From the IMG/VR virus record IMGVR_UViG_3300030061_000368, positions 1-29,767 of that record: a DNA stretch of 29,767 nucleotides; one strand, written 5' to 3'. A program made the translations under genes and the position numbers. Position 1 is the first letter of the stretch; the number at the start of each line of letters is the position of its first letter. Below the pieces are notes generated by a model that did not search any database, was not told the DNA's origin, and was given only the letters and a program-made list of their open reading frames with translations. This document shows positions 6,598-12,782 of this stretch, piece by piece. The stretch is from a virus.

Positions 6598-6967
6598 AAT
6601 AAATCCATCACACTACCAAGACAATCCAATACAAACTTTTGATGCAATAACATCTCAGTTTACAGACGCAGAGAAGATTGGAGCTATCAAGTTTAATATC
6701 TGCAAGTACATCATGCGAATGGGTAAGAAAGTTGAAACTCTTGAAGGAGCTAGAGATGATGCTGGTAAGGCTCATTGGTATCTTGAGAGATTACTCAAAG
6801 AACTAACCGACATGATTAAGAAAAAGACACCAAAGAAAAAGGCCCAGGATAAAGATCCAATGGATTTAACCGAGGCAGATCTGGAGGAACTATTAAATCC
6901 TGGAGTACACATCTATCCATTTAAACCTAAAAAGAAAGAGGATAAGAATGACAAAGATCCCAAATAA
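6584..6967 (+). CDS. DUF3310-domain protein
   Basis: 127 residues. The first 70 residues match the small DUF3310 domain: INPSHYQ, then QTFDAI, IKFNICKYIMRMGKK and a helix ending in HWYLERLLKEL. This domain occurs in many phage proteins, including the T7 gp1.7 nucleotide-kinase region, and is thought to act in nucleotide metabolism, but no reaction can be assigned to the stand-alone form. The remaining 55 residues are Lys/Asp/Pro-rich and probably disordered. It overlaps genes on both sides. Confidence 0.82.
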   Translation: MSKDKINPSHYQDNPIQTFDAITSQFTDAEKIGAIKFNICKYIMRMGKKVETLEGARDDAGKAHWYLERLLKELTDMIKKKTPKKKAQDKDPMDLTEADLEELLNPGVHIYPFKPKKKEDKNDKDPK

Positions 6968-7514
6968 TGTGATCAAGCCACCACCTGGTTATATGTATGT
7001 AAATGAAAAAGTAGAGAAAATACAAAAGTATGTAGGAACTATTCAAGGTAAAAAATATCTCTTTGAGAATGATACAAAAAAAAGAATAGAATATCTTGAG
7101 AGTAAAATGGATAAGATCTTGGATGAGCTGCGAGTATTAAAAAGAAAAGATAAATATAGACCTAAGCCTAGTGAGAGAGCTAAGAGAGTTTGGATGGAGG
7201 ATATATTGAAAGCAGTATGCAATCACTTCAATACTACTCCAACAGATATTATGTCTGAAAAAAGACAAGCTGAATTAGTTAGAGTTAGATCTGTATATAT
7301 TAATTTATGTAATGAACTTACTTATGCATCTCAACCAGCTATTGGTAGAATGTGTGGTAACAGAGATCATACAACAATCATTCATCATGTTAGATTAAAG
7401 AGAGAGAAAGCTAATTGCTGGAATATTAAAAAAGAAAGTGGAATTGAATTGTGGTCCGACTTTGGCAAACTTGAGGCAAAGCTAAAGTCAGAGGCCCAAC
7501 CAGATAATGAGTGA
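6948..7514 (+). CDS. DnaA domain IV (DnaA-box-binding) mini-protein
   Basis: 188 residues. Residues about 84-155 match the C-terminal DNA-binding domain of DnaA (Bac_DnaA_C): ILKAVCNHFNTTPTDIMSEK, then RVRSVYINLCNEL, then PAIGRMCGNRDHTTIIHHV, whose GNRDHTTI at 138-145 is the DnaA signature GGRDHTTV. The AAA+ ATPase and the DnaB-loading N-terminal domains of DnaA are missing. In their place is a 70-residue Pro/Lys segment with a short coiled coil (KKRIEYLESKMDKILDELRV). It should bind DnaA boxes without ATP-driven oligomerisation. Position next to the HTH_36 replication protein suggests a role at the phage origin or in sequestering host DnaA sites. Confidence 0.88.
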   Translation: MTKIPNNVIKPPPGYMYVNEKVEKIQKYVGTIQGKKYLFENDTKKRIEYLESKMDKILDELRVLKRKDKYRPKPSERAKRVWMEDILKAVCNHFNTTPTDIMSEKRQAELVRVRSVYINLCNELTYASQPAIGRMCGNRDHTTIIHHVRLKREKANCWNIKKESGIELWSDFGKLEAKLKSEAQPDNE

Positions 7515-8352
7515 TAAAAAGAAAGCTGATTATGGTAAGGGTAGAACACCTGGCCACTTTTGTGTACTGCCTCAACGAGCTGTAATAGATAAAAGGTTCA
7601 AGACCTATCCACGAACCTTTATGATACTTGCAGCACTTGGTAACTATACATCAAGGCAAGGTGTTTGTTGGCCGAACCAAATAACTATAGCCAGGAATTT
7701 ACATATAACCCAATCAACTGTTTCAAGACATATTAAGAAACTTATTGAGTGGGATTATATTCGTTATGCTAAAAAACATCCTGGCCTCAAAGGTAACAAA
7801 TACTTTATGGTGTTTGATCCTAAGATTAAGGAAGAGGATGCTCTTGCTATGGTACCAGATAAAGACAGATCCTATGAAGATAAACCAGAAATACATGTAG
7901 GGCCTAAAGGTGGGGATAAAAAGAAATATGCACCTAGAGTACATAAGACTGTAGTTAAGAATAGTTCTAATATGGTCTCCAGTACATATCCAGATATGCA
8001 GTCAGAGTACATGCATAACAACCCAAAGAACAATCATATATACCCTATAGTCAGAAACATATTAAATAGGTTTGTAAGAATAACCGAAGAGATTTTCGGA
8101 ACATTGGTCCAGTACACTACAGAAGATGAGAAGATGGTATCAGAATGGGTAAAGGAAGGACTTACCGAGGCCAGAGCTGTTGCTAGAATTAAGGAGATAC
8201 TATTGTGGAGAAGGAATAATAGAAAGGAATGTCCTAAAAGAATAGTGTTTTATAAGGATGTATTTAAAAGGAAACCACCACCGAGTACCAATAAGGAACT
8301 GGTACAGGATATGGTAAAGAAACTATCCAGGAAAATGAAGATGCCCAGGTAA
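7507..8352 (+). CDS. HTH_36 replication-initiator-like protein
   Basis: 281 residues. The N-terminal domain (about 15-100) has the helix-turn-helix layout of phage replication proteins: HFCVLPQRAVIDKR, then LAALGNYTSRQGVCWPNQ, then the HTH proper at 58-80 (ITIARNLHITQSTVSRHIKK) and a wing. A Lys/Asn-rich linker of about 90 residues separates it from a C-terminal helical domain with basic patches. The architecture resembles lambda O-type initiators: site-specific DNA binding in front, partner or helicase-loader contact at the back. The non-coding stretch directly downstream is the obvious candidate target. No polymerase or helicase motif is present. Confidence 0.75.
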   Translation: MSDKKKADYGKGRTPGHFCVLPQRAVIDKRFKTYPRTFMILAALGNYTSRQGVCWPNQITIARNLHITQSTVSRHIKKLIEWDYIRYAKKHPGLKGNKYFMVFDPKIKEEDALAMVPDKDRSYEDKPEIHVGPKGGDKKKYAPRVHKTVVKNSSNMVSSTYPDMQSEYMHNNPKNNHIYPIVRNILNRFVRITEEIFGTLVQYTTEDEKMVSEWVKEGLTEARAVARIKEILLWRRNNRKECPKRIVFYKDVFKRKPPPSTNKELVQDMVKKLSRKMKMPR

Positions 8353-8396
8353 CAATACATTTATAAAAAGTAAACGAACCTTTACATTATATAAAA

Positions 8397-8420
8397 GCTA
8401 GGCCTAGCAACGATTATCGT
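8397..8420. repeat. Two adjacent perfect palindromes
   Basis: GCTAGGCCTAGC (8397-8408) reads the same on both strands. One base later, ACGATTATCGT (8410-8420) is a palindrome around a central T. Palindromes of this size are typical protein-dimer sites. They lie 45 bases after the HTH_36 gene. Confidence 0.7.
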
Positions 8421-8456
8421 ACAGAATAGAACATTTGCGTACAAAGCTGGTACAAA
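8419..8456 (+). repeat. Iteron-like GTACARA direct repeats
   Basis: GTACAGA (8419-8425), GTACAAA (8439-8445) and GTACAAA (8450-8456) are spaced 20 and 11 bases start to start, close to two and one helical turns. This spacing is common for initiator-binding iterons. The units are short, so chance occurrence is possible. Confidence 0.45.
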
Positions 8457-8468
8457 AAGGCAACACCT

Positions 8469-8501
8469 TCCCCCCCTACGTCATAATATATATGGGGGGG
8501 A
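8469..8501. other. C7/G7 inverted repeat (8-bp stem, 17-base loop)
   Basis: A run of seven C (8470-8476) and a run of seven G (8494-8500), extended by one T-A pair, flank an AT-rich 17-base loop. Such GC runs are exceptional in this AT-rich sequence. It may end the replication operon transcript, although the following T run (8511-8517) starts nine bases after the stem, too far for a standard terminator. Confidence 0.6.
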
Positions 8502-8515
8502 TACTCACAATTTTT

Positions 8516-8554
8516 TTGCAATTATTTTACAAATCGTTTATTATGTTCACATAA
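8516..8554 (+). promoter_or_regulatory. Sigma70-type promoter with overlapping operator-like inverted repeat
   Basis: TTGCAA (8516-8521), a 17-base spacer and TATTAT (8539-8544) form a near-consensus promoter pointing to the gene at 8682. TTATGT-TC-ACATAA (8541-8554) overlaps the -10 box and expected start site, where a repressor dimer would block transcription. The transcript would have a leader of about 130 bases. Confidence 0.55.
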
Positions 8555-8600
8555 CTTTCTCTAGGTTAAAACTATAGTGGGTTAGTTATTTTTAGTTATA

Positions 8601-8650
8601 TAAGTGGGGTAGGCTTTCTCATCCTAGGCTAGTCAAAGCAGCTCCACTTA
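8601..8650 (+). promoter_or_regulatory. Folded 5' leader upstream of the SSB-tip gene
   Basis: TAAGTGGGG (8601-8609) pairs with CTCCACTTA (8642-8650) in a 9-bp stem with one G-T pair. Inside it, GCTTT (8613-8617) pairs with AAAGC (8635-8639); a competing pairing is TAGG (8610-8613) with CCTA (8623-8626). The element ends about 30 bases before the ATG. It could be a cis-regulatory RNA or a DNA hairpin of the origin; no known riboswitch class was recognised. Confidence 0.45.
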
Positions 8651-8681
8651 AAAAAGGAAACATAAAAGGAAAAGGAAATAT

Positions 8682-8978
8682 ATGAGTGGACCAACACATA
8701 GCAATCGTAACTATAAGGTTATGAAAGGATACAGCTTACCAGAGGGTGAGTACATCATTGAAGAATGGAACGCATCTAACTGGGATAAGGAAACAAAAGA
8801 AAGATCATCAGTACCAGGTGCTAAGGATATTAAGATCTATAAGAAAGATCCTACTAAAGATTATAACAAGGGAGATCTTGTAGCTTTCTTTAGAGTATTT
8901 GAGAATAAAGATGATCCTCAGATACCTCTTCACCAAAAATCAGCAAGTGAAGGACAATCTAGTGACATCCCATTCTAG
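8682..8978 (+). CDS. Small protein with SSB-like C-terminal tip
   Basis: 98 residues, predicted beta-rich (EYIIEEWNASNW, DLVAFFRVF), ending in a polar stretch and SSDIPF. The last four residues equal the tip of bacterial SSB (DDDIPF), which docks host proteins such as PriA, RecQ, exonuclease I and the polymerase chi subunit. The body is shorter than a standard SSB OB fold (about 110 residues) and I cannot align it with confidence. It may be a compact phage single-strand-binding protein or a decoy for SSB partners. An AAGGAAAAGGAAA stretch precedes the ATG. The gene follows the candidate origin and has its own promoter candidate. Confidence 0.7.
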   Translation: MSGPTHSNRNYKVMKGYSLPEGEYIIEEWNASNWDKETKERSSVPGAKDIKIYKKDPTKDYNKGDLVAFFRVFENKDDPQIPLHQKSASEGQSSDIPF

Positions 8979-9450
8979 GAATAATAAAAATCCTTCACAT
9001 CTTTATTTTAGAAATGATAAGTTGATGAAATGGGTAAGAACTCCCAAACAGATCTGGGAAGATTTATCTAATGAATTTGATTTTACTGTTGATTGTTGTG
9101 CATCTCATCAGAACCATCTTTTACCAAAATATTATACTAAGGAAGATAATAGCTTAACAAAAGATTGGACTGGTGAGATTGCATATATACATCCTATGTT
9201 TGATAATGATATACCCAGGTTTGTTAAGAAGGCAGCAGAAACTAAAAATTTTACTGGAGTGTTTTTGTTACCAGCCTCTACTCATTCAAAGTATTTTCAT
9301 GATTACATGTATAAGAAAGATAATGTTGAGATAAGGTTTCTACAAAAGCCAAAGGATGGATTTAGATTTGGTCATGATGATGGTACTGAGGATACAAATA
9401 GAGTTGGATATATAAAAGGTTTAATGGTGGTGATCTTTAAAAATGAGTAA
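8962..9450 (+). CDS. Divergent phage Dam-family (DNMT) adenine-methyltransferase-like protein
   Basis: 162 residues from GTG 8962, chosen because AAGGA lies 7 bases upstream; ATG 9025 is an alternative and the frame is open further back. The order of motifs follows the phage DNA N6-adenine methyltransferase family: RTPKQIWEDLSNEFDFTVD (26-44), CCAS, YYTKEDNSLTKDW (57-69), FLLPASTHSKYF (101-112) and VEIRFL (122-127). The catalytic motif IV, normally NPPY, reads HPMF at residues 77-80 (AYIHPMFDND). The Asn and second Pro are lost, so methylation activity is doubtful; it may only bind DNA or act differently. It overlaps the previous gene by 17 bases and the small terminase gene by 8. Confidence 0.75.
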   Translation: MTSHSRNNKNPSHLYFRNDKLMKWVRTPKQIWEDLSNEFDFTVDCCASHQNHLLPKYYTKEDNSLTKDWTGEIAYIHPMFDNDIPRFVKKAAETKNFTGVFLLPASTHSKYFHDYMYKKDNVEIRFLQKPKDGFRFGHDDGTEDTNRVGYIKGLMVVIFKNE

Positions 9451-9898
9451 TGCAAGTAAAAAAAGAATAGTAAAACCTCCTTTGGATCGTTTCGGTGGTG
9501 TCCGAGTGGTCCAGAGGAGAGTACAAAAGTCAGAGATCATAGAACACAATAAGGAAAGTGTTGCTAAAGAACTTGTTGATATAGCTCAAGCTAATATTGC
9601 CGATATTATGGAGTGGGATGATAAAGGTAATGTTACAATTAAAGATACTAAAAACATATCGGATGCAGCAGTCAAAGCTATAAAAAAAATTAAAGTTACT
9701 CCGACAAAACTAGGCCCTCAGTTAGAGGTAGAGCTGCATGACAAGGTAGCTGTACTTAGAGTGTTGGCTAAGGCTGCTGGATTATTAGAACAACATGAGG
9801 ATAGTGATAGACCTTCTGTTGTAGGTATTGTAATGCAAGGACCAGACACTAAGCCTATAATTGATATAGAGGAGGATGATGGCAAGAGTAAAGTTTGA
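9443..9898 (+). CDS. terS: Terminase small subunit
   Basis: 151 residues. The C-terminal half carries a helix pattern typical of Terminase_2-type small subunits: VKAIKKIKVTPTKLG, a short beta strand, then LHDKVAVLRVLAKAAGLLEQ (about 98-117), where the motif of residues contacting other subunits usually sits. The N-terminal basic segment (KKRIVKPPLDRFGGVRVVQRR) may contact DNA. Small subunits recognise the packaging site and stimulate the large subunit, found three small genes downstream. Start overlaps the Dam-like gene by 8 bases. Confidence 0.75.
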   Translation: MSNASKKRIVKPPLDRFGGVRVVQRRVQKSEIIEHNKESVAKELVDIAQANIADIMEWDDKGNVTIKDTKNISDAAVKAIKKIKVTPTKLGPQLEVELHDKVAVLRVLAKAAGLLEQHEDSDRPSVVGIVMQGPDTKPIIDIEEDDGKSKV

Positions 9899-10028
9899 TC
9901 TAAGCAAACAGCCCCACGAAAGGATCCCAAAGAAAACATCAATATCAAAAAGAAAAAAACCGAAGTTCTCCAGTATGAATAAGCATAAAAAGAGATCTTG
10001 GAAAAAACGAAATAGAGGTGGAATGTGA
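9879..10028 (+). CDS. 49-aa highly basic protein
   Basis: Starts at ATG 9879 after GAGGAGG inside the end of the small terminase gene and stops at 10026-10028, overlapping the next gene start as GTGA. About two in five residues are Lys or Arg (for example SKRKKPKF, NKHKKRSWKKRNRGG), so it likely binds nucleic acid. Not a known family. The strong ribosome site and coupled overlaps on both sides support expression. Confidence 0.65.
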   Translation: MARVKFDLSKQPHERIPKKTSISKRKKPKFSSMNKHKKRSWKKRNRGGM

Positions 10029-10219
10029 GAAGTCTTATAGAAAGTATTATTGATGTAGGATCTGGTTTAATTGTGGCAACATTATTACAACTGTATGTGT
10101 TTCCATTTTTTGGAATGTATCCTACAGTTTGGGAAAGTTTTAATATAGCATTAATTTTTATGTGTGTATCAATATTTAGATCCTGGTTATGGAGATTGTT
10201 TTTTAGGAGGTATAAATGA
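10025..10219 (+). CDS. DUF7220-like small membrane protein
   Basis: 64 residues from GTG 10025. Two hydrophobic helices (ESIIDVGSGLIVATLLQLYV and SFNIALIFMCVSIFRSWLW) with a conserved Pro-Phe-Phe-Gly turn and a basic end (RRYK) match a two-span membrane family common in phages of Proteobacteria (remembered as DUF7220). Function unknown; the position between terminase genes is also common for the family. Overlaps the basic-protein stop by 4 bases (GTGA). Confidence 0.7.
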   Translation: MRSLIESIIDVGSGLIVATLLQLYVFPFFGMYPTVWESFNIALIFMCVSIFRSWLWRLFFRRYK

Positions 10220-10425
10220 GTTTAATTATTTTATATGATGGTTTATATAGTTTAGTTCCAGTTACAAAAGAAATGTTACACAATATTACACTATTAACAG
10301 CAGTAGATTGCTTTGAGCTTTGTGATATAATAAGATTGAAATTGACAACCTATCATGATGCTCCCATAAATAGACATGTAATGAATGATGGTAGTGGTGA
10401 TCTATTTGGGTGTATATGTAAATGA
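10216..10425 (+). CDS. Hypothetical protein (69 aa)
   Basis: Begins with ATGA overlap with the preceding stop and has TAGGAGG upstream. The protein has a hydrophobic first half (SLIILYDGLYSLVPV), five cysteines or histidines in the second half, and ends as the large terminase starts (ATGA overlap at 10422). Not recognised. Confidence 0.6.
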   Translation: MSLIILYDGLYSLVPVTKEMLHNITLLTAVDCFELCDIIRLKLTTYHDAPINRHVMNDGSGDLFGCICK

Positions 10426-11942
10426 GTGATGCAATAACAAATTTAAAGTTAGACTTTTCTACATCACAAACAGTTTGGAAGTTTCTACAAGACAAATCAT
10501 TTGTAAGAGGATTGATGGGGCCAGTTGGTAGTGGCAAATCATACGCATGTGCAGCTGAGGTTATGTTAAAAGCTGTCCAACAAGTGGCCAGTCCTAAGGA
10601 TGGGATCAAGTATTCTAGGTTTGTTGTAGTTCGTAATTCTTATCCAGAGCTTAGGACAACTACTATTAAAACTTGGCAAGAGTTATTTCCAGAAAACATT
10701 TGGGGGCCATTTAGATGGAGCCCTCCATTAACACATCACATAAAATTACCATCAAGAGACAATGCTCCAGGTATAGATTGTGAAGTTATATTCTTAGCTC
10801 TTGATCAACCAAAAGATGTTAGAAAACTTTTATCTATGGAATTGACTGGTGCCTGGGTGAATGAGGCTAGAGAATTACCTAAGGCTGTTATAGATGGATT
10901 AACACATAGAGTTGGAAGGTATCCTACATTATCAGATGGTGGAGCCAAACCCTGGAGAGGTATCATCATGGATACTAACCCAATGGATGATGATCATTGG
11001 TGGTATAGATTAGCTGAGAAAGAAAAGATGAAAGGTAAGTTTGCTTGGAAGTTTTATAAGCAGCCAGGTGCAGTTGTAGAATATAGCAAAGAAGATTTAC
11101 CAGATAATCCAGAGGCAAATGGTTTTGTTATGTCAGCAAAGAAATGGTGGATGACAAATCCAAAAGCAGAAAATAAAAAAAATTTACCGACTGGTTACTA
11201 TGAACAAACTCTACTCGGTAAAAACTTAGACTGGATTAGATGTTATGCTCAAGGCTTATATACTTATGTACAAGAAGGTAAACCAGTTATGTCAGAGTAT
11301 GATGATACATTAATGGCTATAGATTTTTTAGAGCCAGATATAGGATTACCTATCCAGGTAGGTGTGGACTTTGGTTTGACACCAGCTGCAATATTTGGAC
11401 AGAAAACAAAAAAAGGAACCTGGAATATTCTACATGAATTAGTAACCTTTGATATGGGATTAGAAAGATTTGGTGAAATGTTAAAATCAGAACTATCTAC
11501 AAAGTTTCCTAAGTTCGAGGTTTTGGTCCATGGAGATCCAGCTGGTATGAAAAGAGATGAGATCTATGAAGTTACAGCTTTTGATCATTTAAGATCTATA
11601 GGATTGACTGCTAGACCAACTGCATCAAATGATTTTAGAGTAAGACGAGAGGCTGGTGCTATGCCTATGAATAGATTGATAGAAGGTAAACCAGGATTAC
11701 TTGTAGATAAGAGATGTCAAAGATTAAGAAAGTCATTAAGTGGTGGTTATCATTTTAAAAGAGTACAGATCTCTGGTGGTGAGAGATATAGAGATGCTCC
11801 AAACAAGAATGAACACTCGCATGTAGGTGATGCGTTTATGTATTTGTTGTTAGGTGGTGGTGAGCATAGAAGATTAACAAGAGGTAATAATAATAAATTT
11901 AAGCAATCTGTTGCTAGTACAGAGTTTGATATATTCGCATGA
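10422..11942 (+). CDS. terL: Terminase large subunit (packaging ATPase/nuclease)
   Basis: 506 residues. ATPase domain: Walker A GPVGSGKS at 33-40, and a Walker B region with the catalytic Glu148 in GAWVNEARE. Nuclease domain (RNase H fold): Asp316 in GVDFGLTPAA, Asp372 in HGDPAG and Asp470 in HVGDAFMYLL form the metal-binding triad. The enzyme cuts concatemeric or circular DNA and pumps it into the prohead through the portal encoded at 14634. Length is usual for the family. No frameshift or intein was seen. Phylogeny of this protein would be the best way to place the phage. Confidence 0.95.
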   Translation: MSDAITNLKLDFSTSQTVWKFLQDKSFVRGLMGPVGSGKSYACAAEVMLKAVQQVASPKDGIKYSRFVVVRNSYPELRTTTIKTWQELFPENIWGPFRWSPPLTHHIKLPSRDNAPGIDCEVIFLALDQPKDVRKLLSMELTGAWVNEARELPKAVIDGLTHRVGRYPTLSDGGAKPWRGIIMDTNPMDDDHWWYRLAEKEKMKGKFAWKFYKQPGAVVEYSKEDLPDNPEANGFVMSAKKWWMTNPKAENKKNLPTGYYEQTLLGKNLDWIRCYAQGLYTYVQEGKPVMSEYDDTLMAIDFLEPDIGLPIQVGVDFGLTPAAIFGQKTKKGTWNILHELVTFDMGLERFGEMLKSELSTKFPKFEVLVHGDPAGMKRDEIYEVTAFDHLRSIGLTARPTASNDFRVRREAGAMPMNRLIEGKPGLLVDKRCQRLRKSLSGGYHFKRVQISGGERYRDAPNKNEHSHVGDAFMYLLLGGGEHRRLTRGNNNKFKQSVASTEFDIFA

Positions 11943-12064
11943 GTATAGGTTATGGAATTGGAATGTTGTTTGTAGGCATAGCTGCAATAATTGTGGCTGC
12001 CATAATAGGATATTACATAATTAATAAAATAAAGGATGAAGATGAAGATACTAATAGCATGTGA
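11939..12064 (+). CDS. 41-aa single-span membrane peptide
   Basis: ATG 11939 overlaps the terminase stop (ATGA) and the frame ends at 12062-12064, 29 bases inside the methyltransferase-like gene. Residues 3-29 are continuous hydrophobic and glycine residues (for example GMLFVGIAAIIVAAIIGYYI), followed by KIKDEDED. The tail encodes the AAAGGA ribosome site of the next gene. A membrane role such as holin-like or superinfection exclusion is possible, but unproven. Confidence 0.6.
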   Translation: MSIGYGIGMLFVGIAAIIVAAIIGYYIINKIKDEDEDTNSM

Positions 12065-12479
12065 ATATTCTGGTACTGTAAGGGATGCTTTTGCAAAGCG
12101 AGGACATAACGCATGGAGTTGTGATATACTACCAGGTGAAACTCCAGGACAACATGTACAAGGAGATGTTACAGATATGTTGTTAGATGATTGGGATATG
12201 ATTATAGCTCATCCACCATGTACTTATTTATCAAATGCTGGTGCATGTAGATTATATCCAAAGAAAGGTCAGATGGACCAAGATAGATACCAAAAAGGAT
12301 TAGAAGGTAAAAAGTTTTTTATGAAATTCTACAATCATCCTTGCGATAAAGTTGCTATAGAAAATCCAATATCTTTAAGAGTATTTAATATGCCAGAGTT
12401 TTCTCAAGAGATACAACCATACGAGTATGGACATCCATTTAGTAAAAAAACAAGATTGTGGTTAAAAGATTATAGATAA
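12036..12479 (+). CDS. DNA cytosine-methyltransferase-like protein, C-terminally truncated by frameshift
   Basis: 147 residues. It begins with a Rossmann-like ILIACEYSGTVRDAF, then CDI (Cys29-Asp-Ile31), the motif IIAHPPCTYLSNAG with Pro60-Pro61-Cys62 (motif IV of C5-cytosine methyltransferases) and VAIENP (Glu109-Asn-Pro111). It ends abruptly after KKTRLWLKDYR, where phage relatives continue. The missing end is present in another frame (see the next entry). ATG 12042, two codons later, is an equally good start given AAAGGA upstream. The C-terminal target-recognition part would be lost, so a truncated or programmed-shift product is expected. Confidence 0.75.
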   Translation: MKMKILIACEYSGTVRDAFAKRGHNAWSCDILPGETPGQHVQGDVTDMLLDDWDMIIAHPPCTYLSNAGACRLYPKKGQMDQDRYQKGLEGKKFFMKFYNHPCDKVAIENPISLRVFNMPEFSQEIQPYEYGHPFSKKTRLWLKDYR

Positions 12480-12627
12480 AAAAAATGTAAGAACATTTAT
12501 ACAAAGTGGAACCAGTAGATACAAACATACTAATAAAAATAAAGGCAGATGGTTACCAAGATCTGGGAAAGAAAGAAGTAGATTTTGGAATGGGATTGCA
12601 GAGGCTATGGCAGAACAATGGGCATAG
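12463..12627 (+). pseudogene. Out-of-frame C-terminal part of the methyltransferase-like gene
   Basis: In the +1 frame the sequence reads KIIDKKNVRTFIQSGTS ... RSGKERSRFWNGIAEAMAEQ and stops at 12625-12627. The ending RSxxERSxFWxGIAEAMAxQW is the usual C-terminus of phage cytosine-methyltransferase-like proteins. Removing one A from the run AAAA at 12464-12467 would join the two frames without a stop (TGG TTA AAG ATT ATA GAT AAA). So this is either a recent one-base insertion, a sequencing error or a +1 programmed shift. Confidence 0.75.
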
Positions 12628-12782
12628 AAAAAAATATAAAACGAAAATGGTTAGTAAGAGTTTGGAAAAAAGGACAAATGGATTTAAAAAAAGAGTTTAC
12701 TATTTTAATATCAGAAAAAAGGATGGAGCAGTTTGTTATACCAAAAAAGTATAGAGCCACTTATGAGATTACAAACACTTGA
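12618..12782 (+). CDS. Small basic hypothetical protein (54 aa)
   Basis: Starts at ATG 12618, inside the last codons of the methyltransferase remnant (CAATGGGC), and ends at a TGA that overlaps the next gene. The product is basic, beta-like (KWLVRVWKKGQMDLKKEF, then EQFVIPKKYRATYEI). Codon use (AGA, TTA, ATA) matches neighbours, which favours this frame over the overlapping frame at 12506-12754. The frame is open further back to an ATG at 12585, but those codons overlap the methyltransferase end. Not recognised. Confidence 0.5.
   Translation: MGIEKNIKRKWLVRVWKKGQMDLKKEFTILISEKRMEQFVIPKKYRATYEITNT

Larger units (their letters stand above)
8353..8681. other. Non-coding, palindrome-rich region; candidate origin/control region
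   Basis: The only gene-free stretch above 300 bases. It directly follows the DnaA-IV and HTH_36 genes. In order it holds a perfect 12-base palindrome (8397-8408), an 11-base palindrome (8410-8420), three GTACARA repeats (8419-8456), a C7/G7 hairpin (8469-8501), a T7 run (8511-8517), a sigma70-type promoter overlapping a 14-base inverted repeat (8516-8554), and a folded leader (8601-8650). No convincing match to the DnaA box TTATNCACA was found by eye. Origin function is inferred from context and repeat content. Confidence 0.5.

Noticed and set aside
8353-8681. DnaA boxes (TTATNCACA) in the candidate origin
   Set aside because: Nearest strings (TTATCGTAC, TTATGTGAA on the minus strand) have three or more mismatches, so none is claimed.
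12506-12754. 82-aa open frame on the plus strand after the methyltransferase-like gene
   Set aside because: It overlaps both the out-of-frame methyltransferase C-terminus and the better-supported 54-aa frame; its translation has no sensible domain and no ribosome site.
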